NCBI RefSeq assembly: GCF_031801495.1
Contig: NZ_JAOEGC010000001.1
Coordinates: 1,984,001 to 2,048,000 of the forward strand
Length of the DNA: 64,000 bases
DNA from: Agrobacterium tumefaciens_K
Lineage (GTDB): Bacteria; Pseudomonadota; Alphaproteobacteria; Rhizobiales; Rhizobiaceae
Direction of reading: 5' to 3'
Under the pieces are notes generated by a model. The model saw nothing but the letters and a program-made list of their open reading frames with translations. It ran no database searches and was not told the origin of the DNA. Below, piece after piece: positions 9,064-17,775 of the stretch (within the stretch, counting starts at the first letter, position 1; each line of letters opens with the position of its first letter). The position numbers and the translations under genes were made by a program.

Positions 9064-10269
9064 TCAAGCCGCTCGCGGTTCCCAGCTCGCGAAAGGATCG
9101 GGCAGGTGCCGCCAGGTCTCCGGCGTGAAGGCAGTGCTGTCGATAAGGCAGGCGTCGAGCTCGGCCCGAAGCCGTGCCTCGTCCATAGGGTCGGCGCCGA
9201 TGAAGACGATCTCCTGCCGTCTGTCGCCCCAGACCGGGTCGAGATAGGGTTTCATCATGTCGAGGAACTGACTTTCGCGCGGCCACCGTTCCTTCGGTAC
9301 GGCGGACCACCACAACCCCATTTTCCCGGTCCGCACCAGTGCACCCGCCTGGCTGATTTCGCCGACGTGATCCGGCCGGGTCGCCAGCCAGAAAAAACCC
9401 TTGGCGCGCACCACGCCCGGCCAGCTGCGGTCAATGAAACGCTGGAAAAGCACGGGATCGAAAGGTTTTTTGGCGCGATAGACGAAAGAGCGGATGCCGT
9501 ATTCCTCGGTTTCAGGAATATGATCCTTGAAGCCATGCAGTTCCTTGAACCATAGCGGGTGCTCTTCGGCTTTCGAAAAGTCGAACCGGCCGGTGCCGAG
9601 AACTTCTTTCAGCGCCACCTTGCCGAAATCCGCCTCGATAAGCTTCGCATCCGGGTTGAGCCCCACGATGATCTTGCGCGCCGCATCCTTCTGTTCGGCC
9701 GTCGCTGTACCAATCTTGTTGAGGATCACGACATCGGCGAACTCGATCTGCTCGACCAGAAGGTCGACGATGGTGCGGTTGTCGCCGTCACCCGCCGTCT
9801 CACCGCGGTCGGCCAGAAAGTCGGAAGAGCTGTAGTCGGCCAGAAGATTGGCCGCATCCACCACCGTCACCATGGTATCCAGCTTCGCAACATCCGACAG
9901 GCTCTGGCCGTTCTCATCGCGAAAATCGAAGGTCGCGGCCACAGGCAAAGGCTCTGCGATGCCGGTGGATTCGATCAGCAGGTAGTCGAAACGGTCCTGC
10001 TCGGCCAGCGCCCGCACCTCGCTCAGCAGGTCGTCGCGCAACGTGCAACAGATGCACCCATTGGTCATTTCCACCAGTTGCTCCTCGGTGCGGGAAAGGT
10101 TTGCCCCACCGTCGCGCACCAGCGCGGCATCGATGTTCACCTCACTCATGTCGTTGACGATGAGCGCAACGCGCAGGCCGTCACGATTGGCGAGAATGTG
10201 GTTGAGTAGCGTCGTCTTGCCGGCACCGAGAAATCCGGAAAGAACCGTTACCGGGAGTTTTTTCGACAT
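9064..10269 (-). CDS. COG0523 (CobW/ZNG1-like) zinc-responsive GTPase
   Basis: A 401-residue G3E GTPase. The Walker A GFLGAGKTTLLNH is at residues 10-22 and the metal-binding CICC motif (NGCICCTLRDDL) follows at about residue 75; a NKIG-type guanine motif comes later. The C-terminal CobW_C domain is present. Members next to zinc genes act as zinc metallochaperones that insert Zn into client enzymes when zinc is scarce. It is transcribed away from a zinc ABC operon, and the shared intergenic region carries Zur-like boxes, which supports that role. The start at 10269 (MSKKLPVTVLSG) has an AGAGG site; the 37-residue extension upstream would cross the operator. Confidence 0.92.
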   Translation of the reverse strand: MSKKLPVTVLSGFLGAGKTTLLNHILANRDGLRVALIVNDMSEVNIDAALVRDGGANLSRTEEQLVEMTNGCICCTLRDDLLSEVRALAEQDRFDYLLIESTGIAEPLPVAATFDFRDENGQSLSDVAKLDTMVTVVDAANLLADYSSSDFLADRGETAGDGDNRTIVDLLVEQIEFADVVILNKIGTATAEQKDAARKIIVGLNPDAKLIEADFGKVALKEVLGTGRFDFSKAEEHPLWFKELHGFKDHIPETEEYGIRSFVYRAKKPFDPVLFQRFIDRSWPGVVRAKGFFWLATRPDHVGEISQAGALVRTGKMGLWWSAVPKERWPRESQFLDMMKPYLDPVWGDRRQEIVFIGADPMDEARLRAELDACLIDSTAFTPETWRHLPDPFASWEPRAA

Positions 10270-10359
10270 GAGAACCTCTTTTTGAAAAGATGGATAGGAT
10301 AGGGAAAAGGGACCGGGCAGCCGGCCGACCCGACGTTGCCGCTCTCTTTTGAAAATACA

Positions 10360-10374
10360 TGTTACGTAATAACA
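10360..10374. promoter_or_regulatory. Zur-like box 1 (GTPase side)
   Basis: TGTTAC-GTA-ATAACA is a near-perfect dyad matching the alphaproteobacterial Zur pattern TGTTAT-N3-ATAACA. It lies 91 bases upstream of the GTPase start. Confidence 0.7.
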
Positions 10375-10434
10375 TAACAAGATATTTGGCTGTCAACCGC
10401 CGTCGCCCCACTTTTGCATCTTTCCGGAATTTAA

Positions 10435-10449
10435 TGTTATTTCATTACA
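10435..10449. promoter_or_regulatory. Zur-like box 2 (central)
   Basis: TGTTAT-TTC-ATTACA is the second copy of the same dyad, between the two divergent genes. It has one mismatch between half-sites. Confidence 0.6.
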
Positions 10450-10463
10450 TATCATTTGACGAG

Positions 10464-10478
10464 TGTAATAACATTACA
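10464..10478. promoter_or_regulatory. Zur-like box 3 (ABC side)
   Basis: TGTAAT-AAC-ATTACA is a perfect dyad lying 62 bases upstream of the ATPase start. Its centre is 29 bases from that of box 2. Confidence 0.68.
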
Positions 10479-10540
10479 TATGCAATGCGACAGACAAACG
10501 CCTGCCTCGTTACCATTTCCAATCCAGTCAGGAGCGATCG

Positions 10541-11335
10541 ATGGACGATCCCTGCCTATCCTTCAGAAACCTCACCCTCGGCTATGATGGCAAGGCCGCG
10601 GTGCATCGCCTGCATGCCGATATAGCGAAGGGGTCGCTCACGGCGGTGGTGGGTGCCAACGGCTCCGGAAAGTCGACGTTGATGAAGGCTGTTGCCGGCA
10701 TTCTGCACCCGCAGTCTGGGGAGTATCGTTGCGCGCCGGACGTTTCCGTCGCCTATCTTCCGCAGCAGTCGGCGCTCGACCGTACATTTCCCGCGGAAGT
10801 CCGCGACCTGGTATGCCTAGGCCTCTGGCCGAAACGTGGCCTGCTCGGTCACATTACACGCGCTGATCGCGATGCCATGCGCCAGGCTTTGTCCACTGTC
10901 GGTCTGTCAGGCTTTGAGAAGACCGGTATCGATGCGCTCTCGGGCGGTCAGTTGCAGCGCACACTGTTTGCGCGAACGATCCTGCAGAATGCCGATCTCA
11001 TTCTGCTCGACGAGCCTTTCAACGCCGTGGATGAGCGTACGGTTTCCGATCTGATGGCGGTTATCAAGGGCTGGGCTGTCGAGGGCCGTACGGTCATTGC
11101 AGTCCTGCATGATTACGATCTCGTCCGGCACCACTTTCCCCAGACCATGCTGCTGGCGAAAAGGCTGGTGGAGTTTGGCGCCACGGAAGACGTTCTCCAC
11201 CCTGCTGTTCTGCGGCAGGCGAAAAGCCTGCACGAAGCAGAAGGTGAACAGGCCTATTGGTGCGAGCCTGCCGAAGCGTCTCAGGCGAGAGGATCTTCCT
11301 CTGTGTTTGCTGCGCGAGGGCATGCCTATGTCTGA
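10541..11335 (+). CDS. Zinc ABC importer ATP-binding subunit (ZnuC/AztA/TroB type)
   Basis: A 264-residue ABC ATPase of the metal (A-1 cluster) group. Walker A is GANGSGKSTL near residue 45, the signature is ALSGGQLQRTLFARTI and Walker B is ADLILLDEPFNAVD. GGAG at 10531 precedes the ATG. It would drive uptake of zinc (less likely manganese) through the permease that overlaps its 3' end. The Zur-like boxes upstream and the divergent COG0523 gene argue for zinc. The gene order ATPase-permease-binding protein matches aztABC/troCBA-type systems rather than the split znuA/znuCB layout. Confidence 0.9.
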   Translation: MDDPCLSFRNLTLGYDGKAAVHRLHADIAKGSLTAVVGANGSGKSTLMKAVAGILHPQSGEYRCAPDVSVAYLPQQSALDRTFPAEVRDLVCLGLWPKRGLLGHITRADRDAMRQALSTVGLSGFEKTGIDALSGGQLQRTLFARTILQNADLILLDEPFNAVDERTVSDLMAVIKGWAVEGRTVIAVLHDYDLVRHHFPQTMLLAKRLVEFGATEDVLHPAVLRQAKSLHEAEGEQAYWCEPAEASQARGSSSVFAARGHAYV

Positions 11336-12194
11336 CATTTTCCTCGCTCCCTTCCTCGAATATGCCTTCATGCAGCGGGCGCTTGCCGGCGCGCTGCTTC
11401 TTGCGATCAGCTGTGGGCCGGTCGGTGTTTTCCTCATGCTACGCCGCATGAGCCTGACGGGAGACGCCATGTCGCACGCCATCCTGCCGGGCGCGGCGGT
11501 CGGCTTTCTTTTCTACGGTCTGGAGATCGTGCCGATGACCATCGGCGGGCTTGTCGTCGGTTTGCTGGTCGCACTCGGCGCGGGTGCAATATCTCGTTTC
11601 ACGGTGCAGAAGGAGGATGCCTCGTTGGCGGCCTTCTATCTCATCTCTCTGGCTCTCGGCGTTCTCATCGTTTCCTGGCGCGGATCGAGTATCGATCTCA
11701 TGCATGTGCTGTTCGGCACCGTGCTTGCGCTCAACGATGACGCGCTCGGCCTTATCGCGGGGATATGTGTCGTCACACTGTCGGTGATGGTCCTGTTTCG
11801 CCGTGCTCTGGTGGCAGAGTGCCTCGATCCACTGTTTTTTCGCTCCGTCAGCCGGTGGGGCAGCCCCGTGCACTTCCTGTTTCTGGCCATCGTGGTGCTC
11901 AACCTTGTCGGCGGCTTTCAGGCGCTCGGCACGCTGTTATCTGTCGGGTTGATGATGTTGCCGGCGGCCGCCAGCCGTTTCTGGTCCAGCCGGGTCTTGC
12001 CCATGTGCCTCGCGTCCATCGGCATCGGAATCGCCTCGTCCTATGCCGGGCTGCTGATGTCCTACCACGCGTCTCTACCGTCCGGCCCGGCCATCATCCT
12101 GGCGGCCGGGGTCATCTATGTCCTGTCCATCCTCGCGGGGCCGCGCGGGATTCTGCGCGATTTTCTCAATTCCGGCCGTCACCGAACGGCCTGA
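11328..12194 (+). CDS. Zinc ABC importer permease (ZnuB/AztB/TroC type)
   Basis: A 288-residue ABC-3 family permease with about 8-9 hydrophobic segments. Family hallmarks include MLRRMSLTGDAMSHAILPG near residue 45, the stretch in which ZnuB-like proteins place their conserved polar residues, and GGFQALGTLLSVGLMMLPAA. The start at 11328 is chosen because GAGGG at 11316-11320 lies 7 bases ahead; it overlaps the ATPase stop by 8 bases, which suggests translational coupling. It forms the membrane channel of the zinc importer. Confidence 0.9.
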   Translation: MSDIFLAPFLEYAFMQRALAGALLLAISCGPVGVFLMLRRMSLTGDAMSHAILPGAAVGFLFYGLEIVPMTIGGLVVGLLVALGAGAISRFTVQKEDASLAAFYLISLALGVLIVSWRGSSIDLMHVLFGTVLALNDDALGLIAGICVVTLSVMVLFRRALVAECLDPLFFRSVSRWGSPVHFLFLAIVVLNLVGGFQALGTLLSVGLMMLPAAASRFWSSRVLPMCLASIGIGIASSYAGLLMSYHASLPSGPAIILAAGVIYVLSILAGPRGILRDFLNSGRHRTA

Positions 12195-12223
12195 AGTACC
12201 AGCCTTCCCAAAGGAGATATCTC

Positions 12224-13204
12224 ATGTTCAAAACGTTGCGTTTCGCCGCTTCCGTCAGCCTGCTGTCACTGTCGCCGTTTCTGGTTGCCCAGGCGTCGGC
12301 GGCAGAACTCAAGGTGGTTGCCAGCTTCTCAATCATCGCCGATTTTGCCAGGAACGTTGGCGGAGACCGTGTCACCATCACCACGCTTGTCGGTCCGGAT
12401 GGAGATGCGCACGTCTACGAGCCCCGCCCGGCCGATGCCGTGGCCGTCAGCAAGGCGGACGTGGTTCTCGTCAACGGTCTGGAGTTCGAGGGGTTTCTGA
12501 AACGTCTGGTCGAAACGAGTGCGACGAAAGCGCCGGTTGTCGAACTGACGAGAGATGTGGAGCCGTTGAAGCTCTCCGATGAGCCTGCCGGTCACGCCCA
12601 TCCGGAAGCCGGGGAAAAAGACGCGCATGATCACGCCCATCAACACGGTGATGACGGACATCATCACCACGGCGAATTCGATCCGCATGCGTGGCAGTCC
12701 ATTGGCAATGCGGAAATCTATGTGAAAAACATCGCCGATGCCTTCTGCGAGGCGGACAAGGCCGGTTGTGCAACCTACACCGCAAATTCCGAAGCCTATG
12801 TCGCCAGGCTTCAGCAGCTTGAACACTATGTAACAACGGAAATCGCCGCGATACCGCAGGAGAAGCGCACGATCATCACCTCGCACGATGCCTTCGGTTA
12901 TTTCGAGAAGGATTATGGTCTTGAGTTCCTGGCGCCTGAGGGAGTTTCCACGGACTCGGAAGCGTCCGCTGCCGATGTCGCCAAGCTTGTGGATCAGGTC
13001 AAGCATGACAAGGCTTCTGCGATTTTCGTCGAAAACATCACCGACAAGCGGCTGATCGACCAGATTGCGCGGGAAACCGGCCTCAAAATCGGTGGTACGC
13101 TGTATTCGGATGCCTTGTCCAACAAGGATGGCCCAGCCTCGACCTACGTCGATATGGTCAGAAACAACGTCGATACCATCAAGTCGGCAGTGCTGAGCCA
13201 GTGA
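12224..13204 (+). CDS. Zinc ABC importer periplasmic binding protein with His-rich loop
   Basis: A 326-residue ZnuA/AztC-type (cluster A-1) metal-binding protein. A signal peptide (residues 1-26, ending QASAA) precedes the mature start ELKVVASFSIIADF. The first metal His is in DAHVYEPRP. A long loop rich in His, Asp and Glu follows (about residues 122-155, HDHAHQHGDDGHHHHGEFD), and then DPHAWQS. This loop is typical of zinc rather than manganese binders and may act as a zinc sensor or pre-binding arm. A late acidic metal ligand region is seen at PEGVSTDSEAS. AAGGAGATAT at 12211 sets the start. It is the last gene of the operon. Confidence 0.92.
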   Translation: MFKTLRFAASVSLLSLSPFLVAQASAAELKVVASFSIIADFARNVGGDRVTITTLVGPDGDAHVYEPRPADAVAVSKADVVLVNGLEFEGFLKRLVETSATKAPVVELTRDVEPLKLSDEPAGHAHPEAGEKDAHDHAHQHGDDGHHHHGEFDPHAWQSIGNAEIYVKNIADAFCEADKAGCATYTANSEAYVARLQQLEHYVTTEIAAIPQEKRTIITSHDAFGYFEKDYGLEFLAPEGVSTDSEASAADVAKLVDQVKHDKASAIFVENITDKRLIDQIARETGLKIGGTLYSDALSNKDGPASTYVDMVRNNVDTIKSAVLSQ

Positions 13205-13225
13205 CGACTGATCGAAGCGGGGTAC

Positions 13226-13268
13226 ACTTGACGTCATCCTCGGGTCAAGCCCGAGGATGACGTCAAGT
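13226..13268. repeat. Palindromic REP-like repeat
   Basis: A perfect 19-bp inverted repeat (ACTTGACGTCATCCTCGGG and its complement) with loop TCAAG starts 22 bases after the binding-protein stop. The core, CGTCATCCTCGGG-TCAAG-CCCGAGGATGACG, is a repeated palindrome I know from many Rhizobiales genomes, where its translation gives the recurring artefact peptide SSGLTRG. It may also end transcription, although no T-run follows. Confidence 0.75.
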
Positions 13269-13494
13269 ATGAGGCGAGGGGCAATACACTCTCTGGCGCG
13301 GCGAATTTGACCGCCCGTGCCTGAAGGTTAGCCTCCGATTTGATTGGCTTAAACGCACCCTTGCGTGCAGCGCATGGGTGCGTTGATCTATTCTGTCTGT
13401 TAAATGCGCATGAAAAGGAGCATATACGGGACATCAAAGGACGCCGGAACGAAAAACGTTGCTGACGTCGCCAAACCTCAGAAAGGGTATTGTC

Positions 13495-13641
13495 ATGAAC
13501 GTCGCACGCACCTTCAATAACTGGCGCAAGTATCGTCAGACCGTCAACGAGCTGGGCCGCATGAGCACCCGCGAACTGCACGATCTGGGTATTGATCGCA
13601 GCCAGATCCAGAGCGTTGCACGCCAGGCTACCGGTTACTGA
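13495..13641 (+). CDS. DUF1127 small basic protein
   Basis: A 48-residue DUF1127 (YjiS-like) protein with the conserved pattern NWRKYRQTVNELGRMSTREL followed by HDLGIDRSQIQS. Such proteins are basic and Arg-rich. In Agrobacterium some act in phosphate and carbon regulation, and in Rhodobacter a homologue (CcaF1) is an RNA-binding protein encoded just upstream of the CcsR sRNAs. Here a hairpin array with the same CCTCCTCCC loops follows downstream, the same pairing. The start at 13495 is set by the domain boundary and a GAAAGGG site; a longer ORF from 13459 is unlikely. Confidence 0.88.
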   Translation: MNVARTFNNWRKYRQTVNELGRMSTRELHDLGIDRSQIQSVARQATGY

Positions 13642-13672
13642 AACGCCGTCAGCCATAGCTGTTGAAAGTCCT

Positions 13673-13697
13673 AACGCCCGCCTTGCGGGCGTTTTGT
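13673..13697 (+). terminator. Rho-independent terminator after the DUF1127 gene
   Basis: A 9-bp stem AACGCCCGC/GCGGGCGTT with a 3-base loop runs into TTTTG. Some transcripts may read through into the sRNA array downstream. Confidence 0.8.
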
Positions 13698-13800
13698 CGT
13701 TTCAAGGGCCAAAAGCTGAATAAGCCATGCGCCAGTCGCATATCTGCGCTGCAAGCTTGTGCCTATGAAATGCGCAGAAAAATGGTATCTTCCAATCATC

Positions 13801-13955
13801 GAACGAACACTCCTCCTCCCAGTTCGTTCGGTACTCCGGGTTGCCTTTACCTCCTCCCAAAGGCACCCGAAAGAACAGCGGTTACCTCCTCCCAACTCGC
13901 TGTTCGATCCTTTTAAGAAAGCCTGCCGCACCTCCTCCCGCGGCAGGCTTTTTTA
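13801..13955 (+). ncRNA. Cuckoo/CcsR-type small RNA array with four CCTCCTCCC hairpins
   Basis: Four consecutive hairpins each show CCTCCTCCC in the loop. Stem 1 is GAACGAAC/GTTCGTTC (13801-13829, loop motif 13812-13820). Stem 2 is GCCTTT/AAAGGC, extended by GGGT/ACCC (motif 13850-13858). Stem 3 is GAACAGCG/CGCTGTTC (motif 13885-13893). Stem 4 is AAGCCTGCCGC/GCGGCAGGCTT (motif 13931-13939) followed by a T-run, so it is also the terminator. The motif is an anti-Shine-Dalgarno sequence. Pairs of such hairpins define the cuckoo RNA family of Alphaproteobacteria (CcsR1-4 in Rhodobacter), which lies downstream of DUF1127 genes as here. Four hairpins probably mean two tandem RNA units. The 5' end is not visible. 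Confidence 0.85.
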
Positions 13956-13974
13956 TTTTCCCGGACGTTGTCTT

Positions 13975-14418
13975 CTAATCGAAAGCCATCATCCCGATGG
14001 GTGTGACTGCCCGCGTTCCGGTTCGTCTGGCCAGCGCGTAGGACAGGCACTGTTCGACGGCATCGAACGGCACGGGCTTGGAAATAACGCCGACGCCAAT
14101 GCCGAGATTGACGACGACTTCCGGGTTGGCGGTCATGAATATAACGATCACGCCATGCTCTTCCGAGAGGCGCCTGCCGATTTCCGGGCCGGTCTGACCG
14201 TCCGCGAGGTTGACGTCGACGAAGGCGATATCGGCGTTCCGGCCCAGGGCGACGGCCTGGTCCAGCCGGTTGGCTATGCCGATCACATCGGCGTCGTCTT
14301 CGGCCTGAAGAATGGAATCCTCGATGTCCATGGCGATCAGGAATTCGTCCTCGACAATCAGGACCCGCGGCTGTCTGACGGTGAACTCGCTTCCGCGATG
14401 CAGGACGTCTGCCAACAT
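13975..14418 (-). CDS. Single-domain response regulator (receiver only)
   Basis: A 147-residue protein made of one CheY-like receiver. The acidic pocket is in RVLIVEDEFLIAMD, the phospho-acceptor Asp in IAFVDVNLADG, the conserved Thr in VIFMTANPE and the Lys in VISKPV. No output domain follows, so it signals through protein contact or phosphotransfer. The start at 14418 has a good GGAGGCGAG site; the longer frame to 14502 has none. No kinase is adjacent. It converges on the sRNA array and is divergent from ftsZ. Confidence 0.85.
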   Translation of the reverse strand: MLADVLHRGSEFTVRQPRVLIVEDEFLIAMDIEDSILQAEDDADVIGIANRLDQAVALGRNADIAFVDVNLADGQTGPEIGRRLSEEHGVIVIFMTANPEVVVNLGIGVGVISKPVPFDAVEQCLSYALARRTGTRAVTPIGMMAFD

Positions 14419-14693
14419 ATGCTCGCCTCCATTCTGTGCTTGCTTGCATCTGCGGAAAGCAAACACCTTTCGGTGCAGGTCGTTCCAAATTGAGAGAAAC
14501 ATGGTGAATGGAGTGTAAACGGCTTACGTTTTCAGCTATCACCGGCCAAAGCGAAACAGTTGATTCGGTTCGGTTTTCATCCGGGGGAAGTGGTCGGAGG
14601 AATATGCGTGCTACCGGACTTTCGCCTTTTTCCGCAGGCATTCCGACAGGTTAAATGCCGGAATCCAGAAGATCTAGAAAAGAGAACACGACG

Positions 14694-15656
<963 letters not shown>

Positions 15657-15689
15657 TCCTGATCGCAGGCAATTTTACGAACTGAAGCG

Positions 15690-15722
15690 AGCCGTCGCGG
15701 ATCATTTCGCGGCGGCTTTTTT
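15690..15722 (+). terminator. Rho-independent terminator after ftsZ
   Basis: The stem AGCCGTCGCG/CGCGGCGGCT has one G-T pair and an 8-base loop, and is followed by TTTTT. Confidence 0.8.
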
Positions 15723-15806
15723 GTTTCTTCCGCACGAATGTTTCGCGATAAGCCGTGGAGGGTGCTTTCGCAGCGTTGATCGAAAAAAAATATAGTCGTA
15801 CTCTTT

Positions 15807-15816
15807 ATGTCGACAA
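15807..15816. promoter_or_regulatory. Candidate GntR operator upstream of gntR
   Basis: ATGTCGACAA shares the 8-bp palindrome TGTCGACA with the site just after the gene. It fits the FadR-subfamily pattern TTGT-NN-ACAA and lies just ahead of the start, where it would allow autoregulation. Confidence 0.45.
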
Positions 15817-15826
15817 GAGGGATGTG

Positions 15827-16528
15827 ATGATGAACGATACAATTGCTTCTGCCGAGCGCAAGCGCGGCTCTGGCGTCAAGATGGTCTATGATCTGCTGCG
15901 CGATGAAATCCTCGATCTGGTTCTGCCGCCGGGCAGTCCCATCGATGAGGTGCAGCTTGCGGAACGGTTCAAGATGTCGCGAACCCCCATTCGCGAGGCG
16001 CTGGTCAGGCTTTCTGGCGAGGGCTTGATCGACACGCTGCCGAACCGGTCGACCATGGTGTCGAACATCGACTTCCTCAACATGCATACCTATTTCGACG
16101 CGCTCGTGCTGATGTACCGCGTCACGACGCAGCTTGCGGCGCAGTATCATCGCCCGGAAGATCTTGTCGGGATCCGGGCGCATCAGGCGGAATTCGCCAT
16201 TGCCGTCGAGAAGCAGGATGCGCTGGCAATGATCTCCACCAATGCAGCACTTCACCTTGCCATCGCCGAAGCCGGTCGCAATCCCTATTTCATCAGCCTG
16301 TTCAAGCGACTGCTGGACGAGGGGCGCCGTATCTTGCGTCTTTATTATCAGTCGTACGAAGATCGTCTGCCACAGCGTTTCGTTGACGATCATGATGAAA
16401 TGATCGCTGCGATCGCGGCGCGGGACATCGCGCTTTCGGAAAAGCTCGCCCGTGAACATGCGGAGCAGATCGTGCGTCAGGTGCAGAAACTGCTCGTGCG
16501 GGAAGAGCGTCTGGAAATAAGTCTCTAG
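15827..16528 (+). CDS. GntR/FCD family regulator of the hydroxyproline cluster
   Basis: A 233-residue FadR-type GntR regulator. The N-terminal winged helix is seen in VQLAERFKMSRTPIREALVR. The C-terminal FCD domain carries the metal/ligand histidines in NAALHLAIAEAGRNPYF and DDHDEMIAAI. It probably senses a hydroxyproline-pathway intermediate and controls the deaminase gene downstream, and perhaps the reductase and ABC operons, since similar TTGT-NN-ACAA sites lie ahead of all of them. ATG codons at 15827 and 15830 are both usable; AAGAGGG at 15815-15821 favours 15830 slightly. Confidence 0.88.
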   Translation: MMNDTIASAERKRGSGVKMVYDLLRDEILDLVLPPGSPIDEVQLAERFKMSRTPIREALVRLSGEGLIDTLPNRSTMVSNIDFLNMHTYFDALVLMYRVTTQLAAQYHRPEDLVGIRAHQAEFAIAVEKQDALAMISTNAALHLAIAEAGRNPYFISLFKRLLDEGRRILRLYYQSYEDRLPQRFVDDHDEMIAAIAARDIALSEKLAREHAEQIVRQVQKLLVREERLEISL

Positions 16529-16540
16529 CCTGTCGATTTC

Positions 16541-16550
16541 TTGTCGACAA
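16541..16550. promoter_or_regulatory. Candidate GntR operator between gntR and the deaminase gene
   Basis: TTGTCGACAA is a perfect 10-bp palindrome, 13 bases after the gntR stop and about 86 bases before the deaminase start. It shares its 8-bp core with the site upstream of gntR. Confidence 0.5.
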
Positions 16551-16636
16551 ATAAAATACAAGACGATAATGTGTCCTTCGAGAGGGTGGCGCGAGCCTGC
16601 GTCCATTCCTAGAAAAATGTCCATGAGGAGCTTGTA

Positions 16637-17602
16637 ATGACCGCCAGCATTTTCTCCGGTGTGATCCCTGCGCTGATGACGCCCTGCAAGGAAGACCGCA
16701 CCCCTGATTTCGACGCTCTTGTCCGCAAGGGCAAGGAACTGATCGCGGACGGCATGTCTGCCGTGGTCTATTGCGGCTCGATGGGTGACTGGCCGCTCCT
16801 GACGGACGCGCAGCGCATGGAAGGCGTCGAGCGTCTGGTCAAGGCCGGCGTTCCGGTCATCGTCGGCACGGGCGCGGTCAACACGGCCTCCGCCGTCGCG
16901 CATGCCGCCCATGCCCAGAAGGTTGGTGCAAAGGGTCTGATGGTCATTCCGCGCGTCCTGTCCCGCGGTTCGGTCATCGCTGCCCAGAAGGCGCATTTCA
17001 AGGCTATCCTGTCGGCAGCGCCCGATATCCCCGCGGTCATCTACAACAGCCCTTATTACGGCTTTGCCACGCGCGCCGATCTCTTCTTCGCGCTGCGTGC
17101 GGAGCACAAGAACCTCCTCGGCTTCAAGGAGTTCGGCGGTCCGGCGGATATGCGTTACGCCGCTGAAAACATCACCAGCCGCGATGATGAGGTCACACTG
17201 ATGATCGGCGTCGATACGGCCGTGTTCCATGGCTTCGTCAACTGCGGTGCAACCGGCGCCATTACCGGTATCGGCAACGTTCTGCCGAAGGAAGTCATCC
17301 ACCTGTGCAACCTGTCGCAGGCCGCTGTGAAGGGTGATGCGGATGCCCGCGCCCGGGCGCTAGAACTGGAACAGGCGCTTGCCGTGCTGTCCTCCTTCGA
17401 CGAAGGCCCGGACCTCGTTCTCTACTTCAAGCACATGATGGTGCTGAAGGGCGACAAGGAATACACGCTGCACTTCAACGAGACGGATGTTCTTTCCGAC
17501 AGCCAGCGCGGTTATGTCGAAGCCCAGTTCAAGCTGTTCAACAGCTGGTACGCCGACTGGAGCAAGCAGCCGGGCGCCGTGCAGACCTGCAAGGCTGCCT
17601 GA
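16637..17602 (+). CDS. DapA-family lyase, probable pyrroline-4-hydroxy-2-carboxylate deaminase
   Basis: A 321-residue (beta/alpha)8 aldolase of the dihydrodipicolinate synthase family. The Schiff-base Lys is in LLGFKEFGG, the active-site Tyr in VIYNSPYYGF, and the substrate loop reads YCGSMGDWP where DHDPS has GTTGE. The altered loop, and the location among hydroxyproline genes, point to the deaminase that turns delta1-pyrroline-4-hydroxy-2-carboxylate into alpha-ketoglutarate semialdehyde. GAGGAG at 16624 precedes the start. Other DapA-family lyases remain possible. Two terminators follow. Confidence 0.8.
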   Translation: MTASIFSGVIPALMTPCKEDRTPDFDALVRKGKELIADGMSAVVYCGSMGDWPLLTDAQRMEGVERLVKAGVPVIVGTGAVNTASAVAHAAHAQKVGAKGLMVIPRVLSRGSVIAAQKAHFKAILSAAPDIPAVIYNSPYYGFATRADLFFALRAEHKNLLGFKEFGGPADMRYAAENITSRDDEVTLMIGVDTAVFHGFVNCGATGAITGIGNVLPKEVIHLCNLSQAAVKGDADARARALELEQALAVLSSFDEGPDLVLYFKHMMVLKGDKEYTLHFNETDVLSDSQRGYVEAQFKLFNSWYADWSKQPGAVQTCKAA

Positions 17603-17624
17603 GCCATCGCTGACGTGAAAATGG

Positions 17625-17646
17625 AGGCCCGCATCGCGGGCCTTTA
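17625..17646 (+). terminator. Rho-independent terminator after the deaminase gene
   Basis: The stem AGGCCCGC/GCGGGCCT has loop ATC and is followed by TTAT. Confidence 0.7.
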
Positions 17647-17726
17647 TGCTGGCGTAAAGAAGGCGCGTAAACCTTTCCTCAAGGGCGAGGATGAGGTTGA
17701 GCACTCCAAGAGGCCGTGCCTCAACC

Positions 17727-17752
17727 AAAAGCCCCGCTTTCGCGGGGCTTTT
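17727..17752. terminator. Bidirectional terminator between convergent genes
   Basis: The stem AAAAGCCCCGC/GCGGGGCTTTT has a 4-base loop. The A-run and T-run on either side let it work for both the deaminase and the opposing dehydrogenase gene. Confidence 0.8.
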
Positions 17753-17775
17753 CCTTTTGACAGGGTTCGATGTGG

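Noticed and set aside
10270..10540. Possible sRNA or riboswitch between the GTPase and zinc genes
   Set aside because: The dyads fit protein operators (Zur type) and no extended RNA fold or terminator is visible.
13662..14493. Forward ORFs across the hairpin array and the receiver gene
   Set aside because: The hairpins explain the first part; the second is antisense to a receiver protein with all catalytic residues.
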